Shown here: one piece after another, positions 59,795 through 64,000 of the stretch
Layout of the letters: every line of letters begins with the position of its first letter
Position numbering within the stretch: the first letter of the stretch is position 1
From: Solibacteraceae bacterium
Lineage (GTDB): Bacteria > Acidobacteriota > Terriglobia > Bryobacterales > Bryobacteraceae
Assembly: GCA_021324015.1 (NCBI GenBank)
Contig: JAJPJX010000059.1
Span: 22,914 to 86,913, forward strand
DNA: 64,000 bases
Reading direction: 5' to 3'
Position numbers and translations under genes: made by a program
The notes under the pieces: generated by a model
Databases searched by the model: none
What the model saw: the letters and a program-made list of their open reading frames with translations, nothing else
Told to the model about the DNA's origin: nothing

Positions 59795-62416
59795 TCAGGC
59801 GCGACGGACGACAAAATACGGCTGGTTTGCGAGGGTTTTGTCGAAGCCCGGATAGATCCAGGCGGCGTCCGGCTGCCGCAGGACAAAGTAGTACTGGAGG
59901 GGGAAGGGCGAGTCGGTGTACTCGCCCGGAATGACCACGCGATGGCGGCCGTCGTGATTCTGCATCTCCACGACGCGATACGATTCCGCCTGGTTGACGT
60001 GCCGGTAGTGCAGCCGCACGGAGACCGGGCCGGCCGCGGCCAGTTCGATGGCGAGCGGCTGGCCGGGCCGGAAATGCTGCACGGGGGTATGCCGGCAGGC
60101 CAGCGGCGGGCGCCGCGGACGCGCCAGGGCCGCGCGAACGGCCGAAGCGCCCTTGTCGGAGCCGCCGGCAGGCTGCTTCTCCATATCAGCGAGGTCCGCG
60201 TCGATGGCCGGCAGACGGTCCCGCCAGTGCCCGCGCAGGTGCGCGTCGAAGCCGAAGGTGATGTCGGCGCGATACACGCGCGCGTGTTCCGCGAGCTCCA
60301 CCCAGGCGGCCCGCGCCCGGCGATAGGCCTCGAGGGCCTGCCGCAACGCCTCCGCGTTGCTGGTGCGGCCGTAGATGGCATACAGGACGCCGCTGCGCAG
60401 TTTCCAGGCGAAGAAGCGCCCCAGCCCGGCCTGGATGGCCACATCCGCACGCAGGCGCTGCGCCTCTACGCCGGCGGCCGCGATCCGTTCCAGATGCTTT
60501 GAGGCCGCGGCCGCGAGGTCCTCGAGCCATTGCGCCACCTCCAGGGGCGAATATTTGCCGCTGGGCTCGCCCGCCAGCAGCTCCGCGGCGCAATCATCCA
60601 CGCGCGAGAATAGCTCCGGATCGAACGGGCTCACTGTCCCGAAGCGCTTGGGGCTGGGCGTGTCGCTGTAAGGGCTCTTGCGCGCCGGGTCCACGATGGG
60701 CATGTTGGTGTAGGTCTCCGGCCAGTAGCTGTTGTTGGCCGCGGAGGGTCCATGCGCCGTGGTGACCAGCGGCAGAATCCGGCTGGCGCTGGAGAGTGCG
60801 GCTTCCGCTTCCGGCGCGCCGGCCGCGAACTGCGCGGCGAGCAGACGGCGCCACGCTTCGGGCTGCGCGCCGGGACGGTACAGGTTTCGCCCCCACAGGC
60901 GGTAAGTATAGAGATATTTCTGCCAGTCAAAGCGCGGCGCGAGCGACGCTTCCGCGTAGGCGTTCCGCCCGCCGGGCAGCCCGGAGCCTTTTCTGCCCTT
61001 GAAGGAGAGCGGCTCGCACAGTTCGAGTCCGTCGGCGCCGCAGAAGTTCGCCGCCCGGCCGTAGCCGGCCGCGAAGGCCGGGTCTCCCCAGAGCAGCAGA
61101 CGCTGCGTCCCGGGCCAGACACGGAACAGCACGCCATACCGCCGGTTTTCGTCGAACAGGTCTCCGTAGCTGTAGCGCAGGAAGCGCCGGGATCCGGAAC
61201 TCAGCGCGAAGAACCGGTTGCTCGCCTGCTCTTTCGGCGGCATCTCCAATTCGCGGATGGCTGCCTGGTGATAGGGCAGCCCCATGTGCTCGGCGCACAG
61301 CTTGGGCGAAATCTTTACGGGCAGGCCGGTAGCCAGGGCAAGGTCGATCATGCGGCGGTCCATGCCCTTGGCGTGCATGTCGATCTCGATCGGGCGCCCG
61401 GTGCGGGTGATGCCCTGAAACAGGGTCTTCCAGAAACCGTAGCTGCCCTCGGCCACGCCGCTTTCGCCGTGCACTCGCAAGGTTACGCCGCTGACGGCCG
61501 GGCAGGCCTCCAGCACCTCGTAGAGCGCGTCCCGGCAATACGCCGCGTGCGTCTCCGGCGTGAGCCCTTCAATCACGTAGTTGGCGTGCGGGCTGTCCTC
61601 CCACACATAGCCGTGGGTCCACAGAGCCAGTTGGAACTGCAGTCCCCGCGCCGCGGTCTCCGCCGCGATGTGGCGCAGCAATGAGAAGTTGCGATATCGC
61701 TCGGCGTCGGCCAGGCCCCTGGCGCGCACGTCGTAACCGGGCACGGCCAGCAGAAAGGGATAGGCGAAGTGCAGATAGCAGTCCCGAATGTTGCGCGGGA
61801 AGTCGTAGCCGATGCCGAAAGCCAGGCTGAAGCGGTTGAAGCGCTCGGCGGCGAGCATCGAGAGGTACGGTCCCCACATGGAGCGGTCCCAGTACCAGGG
61901 CTTGTCCTCGACGTCGCTCACGAAGCAGCGGGTCACGCTGCGGACCTGGTTGGCCGGCCGCTCCACCAGGGCGTGCGACATTTCCAGACCCGCGCCGAGC
62001 CGGACGCGGTCCGCCAGTTCGAGCAGGGCGTACACCAGCCCGCGCACATCGCTGCCGCACGCCAGCAGCACGGGCCGCCCCGCGGCTCTGTCCGGCGCCA
62101 GGGCCAGCGCTTCGGCCCCGGACGGCGCCTCGACGCCGGCCGCCCGCAGGATTTCCCGCGCGAGCGCGGACGAAGCTCCGGCTGCGAGCACGCATGACTC
62201 GGCGGGGTCCGCCTGATCGAGCGCGGCGCGCGACCGCACGGCCGTTCCGTGCTCTTCGAGCGCGCGCCGCAGTTCGCCGGCCGCCCACCGGGCCGGCGCC
62301 GCCGACGCCACCGGGTCGTCCGGGTCCACGACCAGGGAGACCCCGCGCGCCAGACCCGCCGCACTGCCTGCCAGGCCCGCGCCAGTTGTTTGCCGCAGGA
62401 ATTCGCGCCGATTCAT
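59795..62416 (-). CDS. large Tat-exported protein, putative glycoside-hydrolase-like
   Basis: An 873-residue protein. A twin-arginine leader (NRREFLRQTTGAGLAGSAAG) precedes an N-terminal alpha/beta domain (residues about 28-150, WAAGELRRALEEHGTAV, LACGSDVRGLVYALLELADRV) resembling the GH20b/GH67 N-terminal domain. A central part with barrel-like strands (FNRFSLAFGIGYDFP, GLQFQLALWTHGYVW, VSGVTLRVHGESG, GLPVKISPKL) follows, then a helical region and a C-terminal beta-sandwich (YTDSPFPLQYYFVL). No catalytic pair can be named with confidence. A GGAGGAG is near the ATG. The probable target is a polysaccharide. Confidence 0.78.
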   Translation of the reverse strand: MNRREFLRQTTGAGLAGSAAGLARGVSLVVDPDDPVASAAPARWAAGELRRALEEHGTAVRSRAALDQADPAESCVLAAGASSALAREILRAAGVEAPSGAEALALAPDRAAGRPVLLACGSDVRGLVYALLELADRVRLGAGLEMSHALVERPANQVRSVTRCFVSDVEDKPWYWDRSMWGPYLSMLAAERFNRFSLAFGIGYDFPRNIRDCYLHFAYPFLLAVPGYDVRARGLADAERYRNFSLLRHIAAETAARGLQFQLALWTHGYVWEDSPHANYVIEGLTPETHAAYCRDALYEVLEACPAVSGVTLRVHGESGVAEGSYGFWKTLFQGITRTGRPIEIDMHAKGMDRRMIDLALATGLPVKISPKLCAEHMGLPYHQAAIRELEMPPKEQASNRFFALSSGSRRFLRYSYGDLFDENRRYGVLFRVWPGTQRLLLWGDPAFAAGYGRAANFCGADGLELCEPLSFKGRKGSGLPGGRNAYAEASLAPRFDWQKYLYTYRLWGRNLYRPGAQPEAWRRLLAAQFAAGAPEAEAALSSASRILPLVTTAHGPSAANNSYWPETYTNMPIVDPARKSPYSDTPSPKRFGTVSPFDPELFSRVDDCAAELLAGEPSGKYSPLEVAQWLEDLAAAASKHLERIAAAGVEAQRLRADVAIQAGLGRFFAWKLRSGVLYAIYGRTSNAEALRQALEAYRRARAAWVELAEHARVYRADITFGFDAHLRGHWRDRLPAIDADLADMEKQPAGGSDKGASAVRAALARPRRPPLACRHTPVQHFRPGQPLAIELAAAGPVSVRLHYRHVNQAESYRVVEMQNHDGRHRVVIPGEYTDSPFPLQYYFVLRQPDAAWIYPGFDKTLANQPYFVVRRA

Positions 62417-62466
62417 CCCGCCGCTCCTCCAGTCTCTCCGTTGATCCTACCTCTTCCGCGAGACAG

Positions 62467-62493
62467 AGCGCTCCCTCACGGTCGCGACTCGGT
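62467..62493 (-). repeat. dispersed GC-rich repeat, copy 9
   Basis: Reverse-orientation arm GCGCTCCCTCACGG plus TCGCGACTCGGT in the 172-base divergent gap before the coxM-like gene. Apart from this copy I see no other feature in that gap. Confidence 0.8.
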
Positions 62494-62588
62494 TCCAGCC
62501 CAAAAGGCCGGCGGTGTTCACGTCGTCCGGCCCGCGCTCGTTGTACGCTGTAAAGGTAGCTCACGATGAAGGATCAAGGAGACAAGGC

Positions 62589-63458
62589 GTGAAGTGGTTT
62601 GATTATGCCGCTCCGGCGTCGCTGGACGAAACTGTAAAGCTTCTTGCCCAGCACCCCGGAGCCTTGCTGCTGGCGGGTGGCACCGACCTGCTGGTCCAGT
62701 TACGAGCGGGAAAGAAACAGACCGACCTGGTGGTCGATGTCAAACATATTCCCGAACTGAATGCGCTCCACCATGACCCGGCGAAGGGACTCACTCTGGG
62801 CGCGGCGGTCCCCTGCTACCGCATTTATGGGGATGGGGCGGTGCAGTCCGCGTTTCCGGCGTTGGCGGAAGTGGCCGGCATCATCGGAGGCACGCAGATC
62901 CAGGGACGCGCCTCCATCGGCGGAAATCTATGCAACGCGGCGCCCAGCGCGGATTCAATTCCGCTGCTGATCGCGCTGGGCGCCGTGTGCCGCGTGGCCG
63001 GCCCTTCCGGCACGCGGGAGGTGGCCGTGGAGGATTTCTGCACCGCGCCCGGCCGCAACGTGCTGGGGCCCGGCGAACTGCTGGTTTCGATCCAATTGCC
63101 GCCCGGCCCGGCCCGCTCCGGGGCGCGTTATCTTCGCTTTATCCCGCGCAACGAGATGGATATCGCGGTGGCGGGCGCCGGCGTCAGCGTCGTGCTGGAG
63201 GACGGCGTATTCCGCTCCGCGCGCATCGCGCTGGCGGCGGTGGCCCCGACGCCGCTGTTTGTGCGCGAGGCCGGTGAGGCGCTCGCCGGACAGCCGGTGA
63301 CGCCGGAAGCCATCAGCGCCGCGGCCGAAATCGCGCGCGGGGCCGCGCGGCCGATCACCGACATGCGCGGCACGGCGGATTACCGCCGCCATCTTTGCTC
63401 GGTGCTTACGCGCCGCGCCCTCGAAACCGCTGTCCAAAGAGCCAGGGAGGCCCGATAA
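62589..63458 (+). CDS. coxM: FAD-binding medium subunit of a CoxM-type molybdenum hydroxylase
   Basis: A 289-residue subunit of an aerobic CO dehydrogenase/xanthine dehydrogenase-like enzyme. The FAD-binding PCMH fold shows LLAGGTDLLVQLR and IGGTQIQGRASIGGNLCNA. The C-terminal CO-dehydrogenase flavoprotein domain (ARPITDMRGTADYRRHL) is present. GTG 62589 has GGAG 8 nt upstream. The gene order M-S-L is standard for the family. True CO dehydrogenase cannot be claimed, because the active-site loop of the large subunit is beyond the window. Confidence 0.9.
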   Translation: MKWFDYAAPASLDETVKLLAQHPGALLLAGGTDLLVQLRAGKKQTDLVVDVKHIPELNALHHDPAKGLTLGAAVPCYRIYGDGAVQSAFPALAEVAGIIGGTQIQGRASIGGNLCNAAPSADSIPLLIALGAVCRVAGPSGTREVAVEDFCTAPGRNVLGPGELLVSIQLPPGPARSGARYLRFIPRNEMDIAVAGAGVSVVLEDGVFRSARIALAAVAPTPLFVREAGEALAGQPVTPEAISAAAEIARGAARPITDMRGTADYRRHLCSVLTRRALETAVQRAREAR

Positions 63459-63464
63459 CACACC

Positions 63465-63950
63465 ATGCACCGCAAAGTTCCAGTACAGACAACGATCAAC
63501 GGAGAGCCGGTGGAGTTCCTGTGCGAGCCGCGCCAGAGCCTGCTTGAATGCCTGCGCGACGTCATCGGTCTGACCGGCACCAAGGAAGGCTGCAATGACG
63601 GCAACTGCGGCGCCTGCACGGTGCTGATGGACGGCCGCATCGTCAATTCCTGCCTGGTGCTGGGCGTGGAGGCGCAGGGAGCGCAGATTACGACCGTCGA
63701 GGGCATCGCCCGGGGCAACCAATTGCACCCGGTGCAACAAGCGTTCCTCCAAAACGCCGCTCTGCAGTGTGGCTTCTGTACCCCAGGTTTCATCGTGGCC
63801 GCGAAGGCGCTGCTCGACCAGGAGCCGGCGCCCTCAGAGGAGCGCATCCGCCTGTGGCTGGCCAACAATCTCTGCCGCTGCACGGGCTACGATAAGATTG
63901 TGCGCGCCGTCGAACAGGCGGCCCAGGAACTCCGGGAGGTAAAAGCATGA
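63465..63950 (+). CDS. coxS: 2Fe-2S small subunit of the CoxS-type hydroxylase
   Basis: A 161-residue protein with two [2Fe-2S] sites. The plant-ferredoxin type is in GCNDGNCGACTVL plus a later NSCLVLG. The helical type is in LQCGFCTPGF and NLCRCTGY. It passes electrons from the molybdopterin subunit to FAD. It follows coxM by 6 bases and overlaps the next gene as ATGA. Confidence 0.93.
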   Translation: MHRKVPVQTTINGEPVEFLCEPRQSLLECLRDVIGLTGTKEGCNDGNCGACTVLMDGRIVNSCLVLGVEAQGAQITTVEGIARGNQLHPVQQAFLQNAALQCGFCTPGFIVAAKALLDQEPAPSEERIRLWLANNLCRCTGYDKIVRAVEQAAQELREVKA

Positions 63951-64000
63951 GCACTGCTGAAATGACTGTCGTCGGGACGCGGCCCATTCGCCACGACGGG
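63947..64000 (+). CDS. start of CoxL-type molybdopterin subunit (truncated by window)
   Basis: Eighteen codons, MSTAEMTVVGTRPIRHDG, start at an ATG overlapping the coxS stop. The VGTRPIRHDG end is the usual N-terminus of the large catalytic subunit in this family, and the operon order supports it. Too little is visible to tell CO dehydrogenase from related carbon-compound hydroxylases. Confidence 0.7.
   Translation, partial: MSTAEMTVVGTRPIRHDG

Noticed and set aside
57000..62500. A defence island around the tyrosine recombinase
   Set aside because: Neighbours are an aldolase, a PIG-L deacetylase and a large exported protein. No nuclease, methylase or toxin family is present.

Overview
The window is a GC-rich chromosomal segment with about 52 protein genes, one tRNA and no rRNA or CRISPR array. 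Its gene families point to an acidobacterium of the Solibacter/Bryobacter type. They include two proteins with the Solibacter-type TIGR03437 domain, a VWFA protein of the acidobacterial TIGR03436 type, an ADOP-type ABC permease paired with a PadR regulator, a PSCyt1/DUF1549/DUF1553 plus DUF1501 gene pair, a PEP-CTERM protein and nine probable Tat-exported proteins. The taxonomic call is inference from family content only.

Layout. 1-2.6 kb: a tightly coupled minus-strand operon (beta-propeller protein, lipoprotein, MBOAT acyltransferase) cut by the left edge. 2.7-15.5 kb: mostly single genes for carbon metabolism and secreted hydrolases (class III aminotransferase, GH30 hydrolase, SDR, TIGR03437/LVIVD protein, metal-dependent deacetylase, enolase-superfamily enzyme, acetate-transporter-like SatP). 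15.8-20 kb: an esterase-like and ceramidase-like operon, then a DUF4159 protein. 20-26 kb: Nudix, HAD, a GntR/LacI-type regulator, a lone receiver and alpha-glucan phosphorylase. 26-33 kb: a zinc-ribbon small protein, an orphan osmoprotectant-binding lipoprotein, a large subtilase and a radical SAM enzyme. 32.7-39 kb: a glycan-processing block (GH109-like enzyme, NHL/deacetylase fusion, 3-hydroxyacyl-CoA dehydrogenase, GH20). 39-48 kb: MscS channel, TonB-like protein, tRNA-Met, sulfatase-like protein, class V aminotransferase, AlkA-type glycosylase, VWFA protein, mannonate dehydratase-like protein and an HExxH protein. 48-53 kb: the PSCyt/DUF1501 pair, whose first gene carries a frameshift. 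53-57 kb: a PEP-CTERM gene and an ADOP/PadR cassette bracketed by decayed copies of the DUF1501 3' end. 57-62.5 kb: HpcH aldolase, PIG-L deacetylase, a lone tyrosine recombinase and a large Tat-exported protein. 62.6-64 kb: the start of a CoxM-CoxS-CoxL type molybdenum hydroxylase operon.

The dominant theme is polysaccharide and glycoconjugate breakdown by secreted or Tat-exported enzymes, with intracellular sugar-acid and glycogen metabolism. No complete defence, secretion or biosynthetic island was recognised.

The most notable non-coding signals are three. A dispersed repeat family of GC-rich arms occurs at eight intergenic sites. Minus-10-like hexamers sit only 6-7 nt before many start codons, which suggests leaderless transcripts. 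Same-orientation DUF1501 3'-end remnants surround the PEP-CTERM and ADOP/PadR insertions.
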